Source: Roseiarcus sp963751165 (GTDB lineage Bacteria; Pseudomonadota; Alphaproteobacteria; Rhizobiales; Beijerinckiaceae). From it: DNA of 64,000 bases. A program made the position numbers and the translations under genes. Below, in pieces: positions 20,477-28,884 of this stretch. Position 1 is the stretch's first letter; the number at the start of each line of letters is the position of its first letter. The notes beneath the pieces were generated by a model. The model did no database searches. It was not told the origin of the DNA and saw only the letters and a list, made by a program, of their open reading frames with translations. The stretch covers positions 1 to 64,000 of the forward strand of contig CAVVTP010000030.1 in assembly GCA_963751165.1 (NCBI GenBank), read 5' to 3'.

Positions 20477-21844
20477 TTGGGCGCTGTTGAGCAATTTCCC
20501 ACGATTGACCGGCAGACAGGATATCTTCTGCCGCCGTCGCTGGATGAGTGGCTTCCGGAGCGACATCTGGCGCGTTTTATCGTCGAAGTGATCGAGGGGC
20601 TGGACCTGTCGGCGATGAGCCGCAGCTATCGGAGCGCCGGGTCGGCTTCGTATCATCCCGCTCTGCTGTTGGGCATTCTCGTGTACGGCTATGCGACGGG
20701 GGTGTTTTCCAGCCGGAAGCTGGAGCGGGCGACCTACGATTTGGTGGCGTTCCGCTTTATAGTCGCCAACGACCATCCCGACCACGACACGATCGCAACG
20801 TTTCGCCGGCGGTTTCTCAAGGAGATCGAGGGGCTGTTTGTGCAGGTGCTGGAACTGGCGGGCGAGATGGGGATGCTGAGGATGGGCACGGTTGCGCTGG
20901 ACGGCACGAAGATCCACGCCAACGCCAGCCGGCACAGCGCCTTGTCGTATGAGCATGCCGGCAAGATCGCCGAGCAATTGAAGGCGGAAGTGGCTGAACT
21001 GCTGGCGCGGGCGGAAGCTGCGGACCAGGTCGACGTCCCGGATGGCCTGTCGATTCCCGACGAACTGGCGCGCCGCGAGAAGCGAATGGCGAAGCTTGCG
21101 GAGGCCCGCGCCAAGATCGAAGCTCGCGCCAAGGAACGCTATGAGCAGGAGGCGGCCGAGCACAAGGCCAAGCTCGCGGCGCGGGAGGCGAAGGCCTGCA
21201 GCCACGGGCAAGACGCCGGGAGGCAGGCCGCCGCAGCCGCCCAGGAGGGCGCGCGACCCTCGGATCAGATCAATCTGACCGATGAGGATTCGCGCATCAT
21301 GCCGGTGGCGGGCGGGGGGTTCGAGCAGTGCTATAACGCTCAGGCGGTGGTGGCTGCGGACAGCCTTCTCGTCGTCGCCGCGCAGGTGGTTCAGGCCCCC
21401 AATGACAAGCAACAAATCGAGCCGATGCTGGAGCGGCTCGAGGCCTTGCCCGAGGCTCTCGGCAGGCCGGAAACGATGCTCGCCGACACCGGCTGTTTCA
21501 GCGAGGCCAACGTCGAGCTCTGTGCGGCGGCCCAAATCGAACCGATGATCGCCCTGGGGCGGCAGCCGCATTATCCCTCCTTGGCCGAGCGCTTCGCTAA
21601 GGCGGCGCCCGCGCCGCAGAACCCGACGTCGCTCGAGGCTATGCGCCACCGTCTGCAGACGCCCGCAGGTCGGAGGCTTTATGCCCTGCGCAAGCAGATC
21701 CCCGAACCCGTGTTCGGTATTATCAAATCGGTGATGGGCTTCCGCCAGTTCCTTCTGCGAGGCCTCGATCGCGTCCAAGGCGAGTGGAGCCTCGTCACCA
21801 TGGCCTGGAACATGCGGCGAATGTACGCTCTGACCGTCGCCTAG
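20477..21844 (+). mobile_element. IS1182-family transposase (IS1182 element)
   Basis: 455 residues, TTG start. The N-terminal block (LPPSLDEWLPERHLARFI, HPALLLGILVYGYATGVFSS, NDHPDHDTIATFRRRF) and the DDE domain segments (VALDGTKIHANAS, YNAQAVVAADSLLVV, ETMLADTGCFSEANV, KQIPEPVFGIIKSVMGFRQF) are typical of IS1182. The central region has the usual charged coiled-coil. The frame is intact, so it may still be active. Terminal inverted repeats could not be set with confidence, so only the gene is bounded here. Confidence 0.85.
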
Positions 21845-22180
21845 GACGGCGGTCAGAGCCGCTTCCCTCCAATTGATGCTCGCATCAGTTGCATTTGCCG
21901 GTCGGAACCACCAATCCGAGGTCACTGGCGGTGCGTTTTGGTTAGTCTCAACCACAACAGTCAACGCGCAAGGCGCGAGCGAGGTTTCAAAATAAAAGGA
22001 TAGTAGTCTATTATTTTGGTGGGCCGCCCCAATAATTTCTCCCCGTTGTTCATAACTTAACTGTTAACTTGCGGCCTTTGGCGCTTGTCGCGTTGCTGCT
22101 GAGTAAAACCCCTTTCGTTGAGCCCAGAATAGGTCGCGCGTCGCCACATCTTGCTAAGGTTCCGGCAGTTGACGCGTTCC
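21845..22180. other. Intergenic region between IS1182 and the YqjD-like operon
   Basis: AT-richer than its surroundings around 21990-22080. No gene recognised on either strand. The right end of IS1182 must lie in its first part. Confidence 0.4.
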
Positions 22181-22205
22181 GGAACCAATCTCGACCTCCT
22201 TCGTT
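22181..22205 (+). promoter_or_regulatory. EcfG-type general stress promoter
   Basis: GGAAC at 22181-22185, a 16-base spacer, and CGTT at 22202-22205, an exact match to the alphaproteobacterial sigma-EcfG consensus. It lies 40 bases upstream of the start of the YqjD-like gene, a normal distance. Confidence 0.65.
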
Positions 22206-22244
22206 GGTTGACGCTTCTGGAGACGTCTTCAAGGAGGGGATCAA

Positions 22245-22697
22245 ATGAACAAAGATCATGTTGAAGGGTCGCTTCGCTCCGCAATGGGTCAGGGTGAGAA
22301 AGTCGCTGGACAGGCGATGAATGACCCAAGAACGATTGCTCAAGGGATCTACGATGACGCAGCGGGTAAGGCGCAGTCAGCCTTGGGCAGTGCCAGTGAT
22401 GCCGTCAGTCGAAGCGCCGAAGCGGTTTCGGCCCTCGATTTTTCCGCCCTGCGAGATGAAGTCTCCAAGCTGACACAAATGGTTGCCGATCTCGCGCAAA
22501 GTCGGGTTTCTGCAGGGCGTGATCAGGTGGTCGGCGCAATTGGGGCAGCGGGCGACAGCTTGTCTCAGTCTGCAGCGATTGCGCAGGACAAGTTGGCCGC
22601 TGTCGAGGTCGACGTCGAAGCCCGAATAAAGAAAAATCCGTGGGGGGCCGTTGCAATCGCGGCCCTGATCGGCCTGCTCATCGGAAAAATGAGCTAG
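22245..22697 (+). CDS. YqjD/ElaB-like DUF883-type membrane-anchored protein
   Basis: 150 residues after a strong AAGGAGG ribosome site. An N-terminal CsbD-like region (MNKDHVEGSLRSAMGQGEKV) is followed by a long amphipathic helical part. The end is a single C-terminal membrane anchor (PWGAVAIAALIGLLIGKM), the signature of the YqjD/ElaB group, whose E. coli members bind ribosomes to the inner membrane in stationary phase. First gene of a three-gene operon under an EcfG-type promoter, pointing to a role in the general stress response of the envelope. Confidence 0.8.
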   Translation: MNKDHVEGSLRSAMGQGEKVAGQAMNDPRTIAQGIYDDAAGKAQSALGSASDAVSRSAEAVSALDFSALRDEVSKLTQMVADLAQSRVSAGRDQVVGAIGAAGDSLSQSAAIAQDKLAAVEVDVEARIKKNPWGAVAIAALIGLLIGKMS

Positions 22698-22700
22698 GCG

Positions 22701-23060
22701 GTGCGGTCGACTGTCGAGCTGCTCCTTGACCTTGTCCGTCAGGGGCGGGAGTTGCTGCTTGTCGAGCTGTCGCTCGTGCGTGCGGAGTTGGCCGAACGGG
22801 GCAGTTCGATCTCGTCGGGCGTGAGCGCTGTGGCGGTCGGGTTGGCTTTTGTTCCGATTGGTCTCTGTCTCATGTTCGTTGCCATAAGCCTGTTTATTGC
22901 CCGCTTCGGGGTTCCGCTCGATCTTGCCTTTCTCATCGTCGCGTTGGTGGTGATCGTCGCTGGTTTGCTGGCGCTGCGCTCCGGCGTCCGCTGCCTGAGG
23001 CCGTCGCGGCTCGTGCCCGTCAAGAGCATCTCGCAAATCTCGTCGTTGCTGGGAGGCTAG
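22701..23060 (+). CDS. YqjE-like phage-holin-superfamily membrane protein
   Basis: 119 residues, GTG start three bases after the previous stop. An N-terminal amphipathic helix (LLLDLVRQGRELLLVELSL) precedes two hydrophobic segments (about residues 39-65 and 71-93). This matches the YqjE/actinobacterial holin family III fold. In enterobacteria yqjD and yqjE are also adjacent. It likely acts in the inner membrane with its neighbours; the molecular role is unknown. Confidence 0.75.
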   Translation: MRSTVELLLDLVRQGRELLLVELSLVRAELAERGSSISSGVSAVAVGLAFVPIGLCLMFVAISLFIARFGVPLDLAFLIVALVVIVAGLLALRSGVRCLRPSRLVPVKSISQISSLLGG

Positions 23061-23061
23061 C

Positions 23062-23628
23062 ATGGGCGTGAACATTCCAACCTCAAGCGACTATGAGGCG
23101 GAAGCCATCCGGGTGCGAAAGGAAATTGACGAAACGGTGAAGGAATTGCGGTTGAGGCTCACGCCGTCGAACCTCGCGTCCGAAGCGGCGGCGGGCGTGG
23201 GACTGACTGACGCAAGCTGGGTGGGAGCCTTTGAATTCGCTAGCAAGCGTCATCCCATCCCGACGGTCATCGCCGGACTCGGCATTGCGTTATGGGCGTC
23301 GATGGCGATCCGAAATCGCTCCGGGCGCAGCGGCGTCGCCAATCTAGCGTCGCCCTTGAGGGAATTGTCCGAGTCTCTTGTCGATTCTGCAAGCCGAGTG
23401 TTTCGGGAACGCGCTGCACTCAAGCGGCGCGAACTTGTTCGAGCCGCTCAGGCCCGAATTGCTGCAGGAGCCGAAAGACTATCCGATGAAGTCGAAAGAA
23501 AGCTGGACGATATTGTCGATCAAATCCCCGCCGGAAGCGAGGTCAGGCCGCTGGTCGCCGCTGCGATCCAAATCACGCTAACGGCGGCACTTGAGGGGCT
23601 ATTACGGAAAGATCCACGCTCTCCTTGA
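23062..23628 (+). CDS. DUF3618-type envelope stress protein
   Basis: 188 residues starting one base after the previous gene. The N-terminal EAIRVRKEIDETVKELRLRL matches DUF3618. One probable membrane segment lies near residues 70-85 (PIPTVIAGLGIALWASMAI), followed by a long charged helical part and a C-terminal hydrophobic helix. The fixed order YqjD-like, YqjE-like, DUF3618 is common in rhizobia and indicates one complex or one stress module. Confidence 0.7.
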   Translation: MGVNIPTSSDYEAEAIRVRKEIDETVKELRLRLTPSNLASEAAAGVGLTDASWVGAFEFASKRHPIPTVIAGLGIALWASMAIRNRSGRSGVANLASPLRELSESLVDSASRVFRERAALKRRELVRAAQARIAAGAERLSDEVERKLDDIVDQIPAGSEVRPLVAAAIQITLTAALEGLLRKDPRSP

Positions 23629-24064
23629 GCGCGAGAGATGATTGGCTTGTGTGCCTATCGAACTCACAGCCGCCAGATCGTGTGCAACGGTGGCAAAGCG
23701 CCGGATCCCGGTGTGCTTGGCATCGCCCAGGAAAGGCGAAGCTCGCCCGGCCTCCGCCCCGCATTCAGGTAAGCATTGGTTTGAGGCATCAGCAAAAGGC
23801 CGCGCCGAAAAGCGACATCCTGATGTAATTACGATCATTTTTGCAGGTCTCTTATCCATCGGATGCTATGGAACAACTTCGACGCGCGATGCGTGCGCTT
23901 AATCTATTCGGATGTTACAGCGCGACGTATCCAAGATCGGTCCCAGCTTCGAAGTCAGGAGTGGTCGCGGGTGGTCTTCCATTAGACTGATCTTCTACAG
24001 TTGAAAAACTAAGCGTCTGAAATCGGGCGCAAAAGTGTCAGTGTGCCGACGACGTGGCACTACA
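23629..24064. other. Non-coding stretch
   Basis: No gene or clear signal recognised on either strand. A GGAAC at about 23871 is followed 17 bases later by CGTG rather than CGTT and has no gene behind it, so it is not called a promoter. Confidence 0.4.
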
Positions 24065-24491
24065 TCACTCGACGTCGGCAGCGATCAGAGGCCCACTTCT
24101 TGACGCACCAAAAGCCTGCACCTTGCGGTCGACGTCGGGATCTTCCTTGCATTTCGACAGCACAACCTCCTCAAGAGACGGAACCATGTCCATCAAATGG
24201 TGTATCTTGCTGTTAGCCTCATTCCACGGCGGCATGTAATACTCTTGAGAGTTCGCCGAAAACATCCGGTCAAGCCAATATTGGTCGACCTCCATGTCGG
24301 CGAGATACTGCTTGACTCTCGAATCCATCGTCTTTTGGGCCGCCTCGAGTTCGACGTCGGACAGTGCCTGCGCCCCCTTCCTGGCGAGATACGGTCGGTG
24401 CATAGCCAGGTAGTTGCCGAATTCTGGTCGCGCCACCGGCATAGACTAGGAAGCATGCGCTGGCGCAGACGGTGTCCTCAGGACGGTCCAC
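24065..24491 (-). pseudogene. ClpP/crotonase-like periplasmic protein fragment (COG3904-like)
   Basis: Two frames join near 24430. The first reads VCASACFLVYAGG, the catalytic-serine neighbourhood typical of this family. The second reads GNYLAMHRPYLARKG, EAAQKTMDSRVKQYLADMEV and MVPSLEEVVLSKC. The N terminus with the signal peptide and first beta strands is missing. This is the 3' half of a predicted exported hydrolase-like protein of unknown substrate. Confidence 0.5.
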
Positions 24492-24515
24492 CTTGATGAG
24501 GTCGACCGGCGGCTC

Positions 24516-24731
24516 AGGGTGACGAAAGGCGTCTCACAGGAGCGGCTCGCCTTCGATTCCGGTATTGATCGCTCCTACCTCGGCGGTATCGAACGAGAGG
24601 CGGAGAACCCGACGGTCGACTTGCTTGACCGACTTGCAAGCACGCTTGGGGTTCCACTTGCTGAGGCTGGCCGCCACGAACGAAAATCGGCCGGTCTAAA
24701 GCGAGGTCGGCACCGGATTGGCCCAGCGTGA
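24516..24731 (+). pseudogene. XRE-family HTH regulator fragment
   Basis: Reads KGVSQERLAFDSGIDRSYLG, then GIEREAENPTVDLLDRLA and STLGVPLAEA, the core of a lambda-repressor-like HTH. The first helix can be followed upstream as RRLRV, but no start codon with a ribosome site is visible. The expected C-terminal segment is replaced by unrelated residues. Probably a 5'-truncated remnant. Confidence 0.5.
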
Positions 24732-24789
24732 CTTCGGGAGCGCGCGGCTTCGTCCTTAAGCGTGTTGAGGCTTGATCGTCCGACTTCTT

Positions 24790-24960
24790 GCCCCGCGCCA
24801 CGATCGATCCTGAGCGCGCTATCAGCCAATGGACGCTGAAGCGTCAGGGCCTTCTGTGCAGCGCGCGTCATCCAAGCGTCGATCTCCTCTTGCGTCATCA
24901 GAATGACGGGCATGGCCTTGGCGTGGCGTGGATTGGCGCGACGATCGCGCTAAGCCCTTA
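24790..24960 (-). pseudogene. SRAP (YedK/HMCES-like) C-terminal fragment
   Basis: Minus strand reads AIVAPIH, then after a short duplication AMPVILMTQEEIDAWM and ALTLQRPLADSALRI. This is the C-terminal block of SRAP proteins, including the PIH histidine region. The rest of the gene, including catalytic Cys2, is gone. An intact SRAP gene of different sequence lies at 48363-48920. Confidence 0.5.
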
Positions 24961-25095
24961 GTCGAAAAGTTCCAAGACCCGATGCTAGGCGCACCGGCGC
25001 CCCGAGGTAACGAAGAAGTGAGCCGTCGCCGGTTCAGACCTCGTTCAGCCGCAAGGGCGTCTTGTCGTCGTCTCTTTCGGAGAAAAACGGAGGAA

Positions 25096-25386
25096 ATGAT
25101 GGTCTCCCGTCGCGTACCGGGCGGCGCGCTTGCCGCCATTGCCGGTGCGGCGATGTTTGTCGCCGCTTCGTCCAGCCCGTCTCCGGCGTTCACGCTCTCC
25201 TCACCGTCGCTGGAACAGTCTGTCCTCGGCGCCGAGGTGCAGGACGTATATTGGTGTCGTTGGGGCCGCTGCGGGGGCTGGGGCTGGCATCGCTGGGGCT
25301 GGCGTCGCTGGGACTGGCATCCCTATTATCACCCCTGGCGCCGCTGCTGGTGGGGGCCCTGGGGATACCGCTGCCACTGGTATTGA
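25096..25386 (+). CDS. Small exported Trp/Arg/His-rich protein
   Basis: 96 residues after a GGAGGAA ribosome site. A signal peptide (MMVSRRVPGGALAAIAGAAM, cleavage after AFT) is followed by a mature part that is very rich in Trp, Arg, Gly and His, with Cys in the repeated (W/R)CRWG and RRCWWG motifs. Proteins like this are frequent in Hyphomicrobiales, with unknown function. Metal or envelope-polymer binding is only a guess from composition. Confidence 0.65.
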   Translation: MMVSRRVPGGALAAIAGAAMFVAASSSPSPAFTLSSPSLEQSVLGAEVQDVYWCRWGRCGGWGWHRWGWRRWDWHPYYHPWRRCWWGPWGYRCHWY

Positions 25387-25399
25387 GCCGGTTACCAGG

Positions 25400-25687
25400 C
25401 GGCGTCAGGAGGCCCGCCGGCTGGCGCAAGCCGACCACCGAGGCCCTGATCCGCGACCATGGCGGCAGGGGCGTACAGTGGGGCCCGTTGGCGACAGCGG
25501 GACCTTGATCCTACCCGACGGGACAACTCCCGCCGGCCGGATACCGGAGCATTGGCGGCGCGTCGCGCTGATCGTGGCGCGGATGACGGGGAACCGAGTC
25601 GGCGTCGAAGACGGCGAGCGCGCAGTGTCAATCGGCCCTTTAATTGCGGGTGAGAGTCAAGCGCTTTTTGTCGACTGCAGGAGTTGA
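25400..25687 (+). pseudogene. Remnant of a small EADALIRD-type protein
   Basis: The first frame gives RRQEARRLAQAD, a shifted frame gives EALIRDHGGRG, and the original frame returns with LILPDGTTPAGRIPEHWRR and VALIVARMTGNRVGVE. Both blocks match other small genes in the window: the first resembles 33920-34060 and 34118-34324, the second 36031-36113. Two compensating indels within about 60 bases would explain the pattern. Confidence 0.35.
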
Positions 25688-25773
25688 AGGATGCATGCGA
25701 GAGCGCTCGCCGAGCGGAGCCGGCGGGTTGCGTAGCTCGGCGAGCGCGGCGATGAAGACCTGGACCTCGAAGA

Positions 25774-25781
25774 CCTGCACC
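25774..25781. repeat. IS66 target-site duplication, left copy
   Basis: CCTGCACC, identical to the right copy at 28645-28652. The 8-bp length is standard for IS66. Confidence 0.85.
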
Positions 25782-25833
25782 GTATCCCTCCGGCAGCGGC
25801 CGCCTTGCTGGAGGGACGGACGTCGCGGAGGGT

Positions 25834-25861
25834 GTGACCTTAGAGCTAGCCTTAAGGTCAC
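25834..25861. promoter_or_regulatory. Perfect 9-bp inverted repeat before IS66 tnpA
   Basis: GTGACCTTA at 25834-25842 and TAAGGTCAC at 25853-25861, ending six bases before the tnpA start. It would place a hairpin over the ribosome-binding region or serve as an operator. Confidence 0.45.
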
Positions 25862-25867
25862 GCAGAG

Positions 25868-26266
25868 ATGGATGGGAAGGTTCTCGGTATTGAGCGCCGA
25901 CGGCGCTGGAGCAAGGACGAGAAGGCGCGGATTGTCGAAGAGACACTGATGCCGGGAGCCGTGGTGAGCGAGGTCGCTCGACGGCACGGGATGGCGCAGA
26001 GCCTGCTCTTCACATGGCGAAGGGTGGCGCGCACCGCGGGACCGGCCACGATAGACGGCTCGATTTTGCTTCCGGTTGAGGTTAAGGCGGCGGGGCCGCC
26101 ATCTCCGTCGGAGGCGCCGAGGCCATCGCGTCCGACTATGAGCGGACGGCGAACGAGGTCCGGCGTCATCGAAATCGAGCTCGGCTCCGGAAGCCGCGTG
26201 CGGGTGGGCAACGACGTCGACGCCGAGGCGCTTCGTCGGGTTCTGAGCGTTCTGGGCGAACGATGA
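25868..26266 (+). CDS. tnpA: IS66 accessory protein TnpA (HTH)
   Basis: 132 residues. The N-terminal helix-turn-helix (RRRRWSKDEKARIVEETL, VVSEVARRHGMAQSLLFTWRR) is followed by a low-complexity linker and a C-terminal VIEIELGSGSRVRVGND strand region typical of IS66 OrfA. It presumably binds the element ends. Overlaps tnpB by four bases. Confidence 0.85.
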   Translation: MDGKVLGIERRRRWSKDEKARIVEETLMPGAVVSEVARRHGMAQSLLFTWRRVARTAGPATIDGSILLPVEVKAAGPPSPSEAPRPSRPTMSGRRTRSGVIEIELGSGSRVRVGNDVDAEALRRVLSVLGER

Positions 26267-26610
26267 TCCCGATGCCGAGCGGGGTGCGGGTGTGGATCGC
26301 GGCGGGCCACACCGACATGCGTCGCGGCATGCAGGGTCTGGCGCTTCAGGTTCAGGAGCAGTTGAAGCGCGACCCGCACGGCGGCGATCTTTACATCTTC
26401 CGCGGACGCAGAGGCGATTTGGCGAAGATCCTCTGGCACGACGGCGTCGGGCTATCGCTGTATGCGAAGCGGCTCGACCGCGGGAAGTTCATCTGGCCGT
26501 CGGCGAAGGAGGGCGTCGTTTCGATTTCGGCGGGGCAGATGGCCTACATGCTCGAAGGAATCGACTGGCGGAATCCGCAGCTGACGTGGCGGCCCAAGAG
26601 CGCGGGCTGA
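26263..26610 (+). CDS. tnpB: IS66 accessory protein TnpB
   Basis: 115 residues, starting in the ATGA overlap with tnpA. Family signature MPSGVRVWIAAGHTDMRRGM, LYIFRGRRGDLAKILWHDG and GQMAYMLEGIDWRNP is complete. Required for IS66 transposition in studied members; biochemical role unresolved. Confidence 0.9.
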   Translation: MIPMPSGVRVWIAAGHTDMRRGMQGLALQVQEQLKRDPHGGDLYIFRGRRGDLAKILWHDGVGLSLYAKRLDRGKFIWPSAKEGVVSISAGQMAYMLEGIDWRNPQLTWRPKSAG

Positions 26611-26708
26611 GCGCACATTCTCAAGGGAGCCGGCAAGCGAAGAAAGACATGGAATCATACGCATTTTAGGGCGCCTCGAATCACGAAAACTATGATTCGC
26701 TGCGTCGC

Positions 26709-28361
26709 ATGGATCCCGCTTCCGAAGCCCTTCCCGACGACGCCGCCGCTCTGAAGGCGGCGCTCGTCGCCGAGCGCGCGCGACGCCTGGAAGTCGCGGC
26801 GGAGCTGGCGGTCGCGCAGGCGAAAGCCTCGGAGGACATGGCGCTGATCGCCGCACAGAAGCTCAGGATCGCCAAGCTCGAGCGCCAGATCTACGGGCAG
26901 AGGTCAGAGCGGTCGGAGCGGCTGATCGACCAACTGGCGCTCGAGTTCGAGGAGCTGGCGGCGAGCGCCGCGGAAGACGAACTGGCGGCGGAGCAGGCGG
27001 TCGCGAAGACGACGACGGTGCGCCCCTTCATCCGCCGGCGCGCCGAGCGCGATACCTTCCCCGACCACCTGCCTCGCGAGCGCGTGGTGATCGATCCGCC
27101 GACAGCCTGCGCGTGCTGCGGCGGCAATCGCCTGCGCAAGCTCGGCGAGGACGTGACGCGGACGCTGGAGACGACGCCGCGGCGGTGGAAAGTGATCGAG
27201 ACGGTGCGGGAGAAGTTCTCGTGCCGGGACTGCGAGAAGGTCAGCCAGGCGCCGGCGCCGTTCCATGTGGTCCCGAGGGCCTGGGCGGGCCCGAGCCTGC
27301 TCGCGATGATCGTGTTCGAGAAGTTCGGCCAGCACCAGCCTCTGAACCGGCAGGCCGACCGCTATGCGCTCGAGGGCGCGCCGATCGCGCTCTCCACCAT
27401 GGTCGACGCCGTGGGCGCGGTTTCGACGGCGCTCGATCCGCTTCGGCGCCTGATCGAGGCCCATGTGATGGCGGCCGAGCGCCTGCACGGCGACGACACG
27501 ACCGTTCCCGTGCTGACCAAAGGCAAGACCGACACCGGCCGGCTCTGGATCTATGTCCGCGACGATGGGCCATTCGGCGGCGCCGGGCCGCCGGCGGCGA
27601 TCTTCCACTACTCGCGCGACCGGCGCGGCGAGCATCCGCAGGCCCATCTCGCGGGCTATGTCGGCATTCTGCAGGCGGCCGCGTACGACGGCTACAACAA
27701 GCTCTATCTCGCGGACCGCAAGCCGGGTCCGATCCTGGAGGCGGCATGTTGGGTGCATGCCCGGCGTCCATTCTTCGCCATGGCCGACATCGAGGAGAAC
27801 GCGCGCCGCAAGGCCGTCGGAAAGAAGGAGATTCCGCTCTCGCCGATCGCCATCGAGGTGGTGCGCCGCATCGACGCGCTGTTTGCGATCGAGCGGTCGA
27901 TCAATGGCAAAAGCCCCCAGGAGAGGCTCGGGGTCCGGCGCGCCGAAAGCCGGCCCCTGGTCGACGATCTCAAGGTCTATATGCGTGAGCAGGCGGCGAA
28001 GCTGTCGCGCGGGCACGACCTCGTGAAGGCCATCCACTATATGCTCAAGCGCTGGCATGCCTTCACGCTGTTCCTCGACGACGGGCGGGTCTGCATGTCG
28101 AACAATGCCGCCGAGCGCGGGCTGCGCTGCGTGGCCCTCGGACGGAAGTCATGGTTGTTCTGCGGATCCGATCGCGGAGGCCGGCGCGCCGCAGATATGT
28201 ACGGCCTCATCGTGACCTGCAAGATGAACGGCGTCGATCCGCAGGCGTGGCTCGCCGACGTCCTCGCGCGCATCGCTGGCCATCCCGCGCACCGGCTCGA
28301 TGAGTTGTTGCCCTGGAACTGGCGGCCACAGCTTCAAGCCATGGCGCCGCTCGCGGCCTGA
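26709..28361 (+). CDS. tnpC: IS66 transposase TnpC (DDE)
   Basis: 550 residues. An N-terminal coiled coil (about 15-95) is followed by a zinc-finger-like CACCGG...CRDC and then the DDE domain. Landmarks: HGDDTTVPVL, YDGYNKLYL, CWVHARRPFF, and the C-terminal SNNAAERGLRCVALGRKSW. Intact. Contains the family HWNPW-like end (LLPWNW). Confidence 0.92.
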   Translation: MDPASEALPDDAAALKAALVAERARRLEVAAELAVAQAKASEDMALIAAQKLRIAKLERQIYGQRSERSERLIDQLALEFEELAASAAEDELAAEQAVAKTTTVRPFIRRRAERDTFPDHLPRERVVIDPPTACACCGGNRLRKLGEDVTRTLETTPRRWKVIETVREKFSCRDCEKVSQAPAPFHVVPRAWAGPSLLAMIVFEKFGQHQPLNRQADRYALEGAPIALSTMVDAVGAVSTALDPLRRLIEAHVMAAERLHGDDTTVPVLTKGKTDTGRLWIYVRDDGPFGGAGPPAAIFHYSRDRRGEHPQAHLAGYVGILQAAAYDGYNKLYLADRKPGPILEAACWVHARRPFFAMADIEENARRKAVGKKEIPLSPIAIEVVRRIDALFAIERSINGKSPQERLGVRRAESRPLVDDLKVYMREQAAKLSRGHDLVKAIHYMLKRWHAFTLFLDDGRVCMSNNAAERGLRCVALGRKSWLFCGSDRGGRRAADMYGLIVTCKMNGVDPQAWLADVLARIAGHPAHRLDELLPWNWRPQLQAMAPLAA

Positions 28362-28365
28362 CCCG

Positions 28366-28599
28366 ATGCACGTCAACAAGGTCTCCCGCGTCAGGACCAT
28401 CGACCGCGTCGCCAAAGACCTCGGCGAGGACGTCGACTTCCCGTTCGATGTCGCCATCGAAATGGAGCCCGAGGACGGCCTCATCTGGGTCCTGGGCCTC
28501 GGCGACGAAAGCGTCATGGCGTTCACCGACGACGGCGTCGACAGCCTCGTCGAACTCATTAAGATCCACCGGGAAACGACGCCGCGCCCCGCGCGCTGA
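28366..28599 (+). CDS. IS66 passenger small acidic protein
   Basis: 77 residues beginning five bases after the tnpC stop. Acidic, no membrane segment, no recognised domain (VAIEMEPEDGLIWVLGLGDE). It lies inside the inverted repeats, so it travels with the element. Small ORFs at this place occur in some IS66 members. Confidence 0.6.
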   Translation: MHVNKVSRVRTIDRVAKDLGEDVDFPFDVAIEMEPEDGLIWVLGLGDESVMAFTDDGVDSLVELIKIHRETTPRPAR

Positions 28600-28644
28600 T
28601 CTCGGTCGCGAGCGCTGCTCCTGCGGCCTACGCCGGAGGATTAC

Positions 28645-28652
28645 CCTGCACC
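28645..28652. repeat. IS66 target-site duplication, right copy
   Basis: CCTGCACC, identical to 25774-25781. Confidence 0.85.
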
Positions 28653-28884
28653 TCCGTGGTTGAACTTTTGATCGTGCGACGAGTGTCGCCTAACGCCGGG
28701 GTCACGGTCCTTTCCGAGGTCGCTAAGCGCCTCATGATGATGTTCGGGGCGGGCGCCTTAACGTGTGCAACGAAGTGCGGGGCAGAACCGCCTTCAGCCG
28801 ATTGACCAAGGTCACCCAACCGCCGTCCCGGCTGGGACATCGCCGGCGACGTCGTGCGCCGGAGATTGTACTAATTCAGGGAAG

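Larger units (their letters stand above)
25782..28644 (+). mobile_element. Complete IS66-family insertion sequence
   Basis: 2,863 bp. The left end starts GTATCCCTCCGGC and the right end, read inward on the minus strand, starts GTAATCCTCCGGC; both continue into a GGCCGC block, so the ends are imperfect inverted repeats. It is flanked by exact 8-bp duplications CCTGCACC. It carries tnpA, tnpB, tnpC and one extra small gene, all intact and in one direction, so the element may be functional. Confidence 0.9.

Noticed and set aside
20357..21964. Long N-terminal extension of the serine recombinase frame
   Set aside because: It runs antisense through the IS1182 transposase. The recombinase fold starts at MSRKELNKAV.
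23871..23896. Second EcfG-like promoter (GGAAC then CGTG)
   Set aside because: The -10 half does not match CGTT and no gene follows.
26904..28058. 384-residue minus-strand open frame
   Set aside because: Antisense of IS66 tnpC.
28660..28840. Minus-strand gene interrupted by IS66
   Set aside because: The frame can be joined across the 8-bp duplication, but the joined sequence has no recognisable family or ribosome-supported start.
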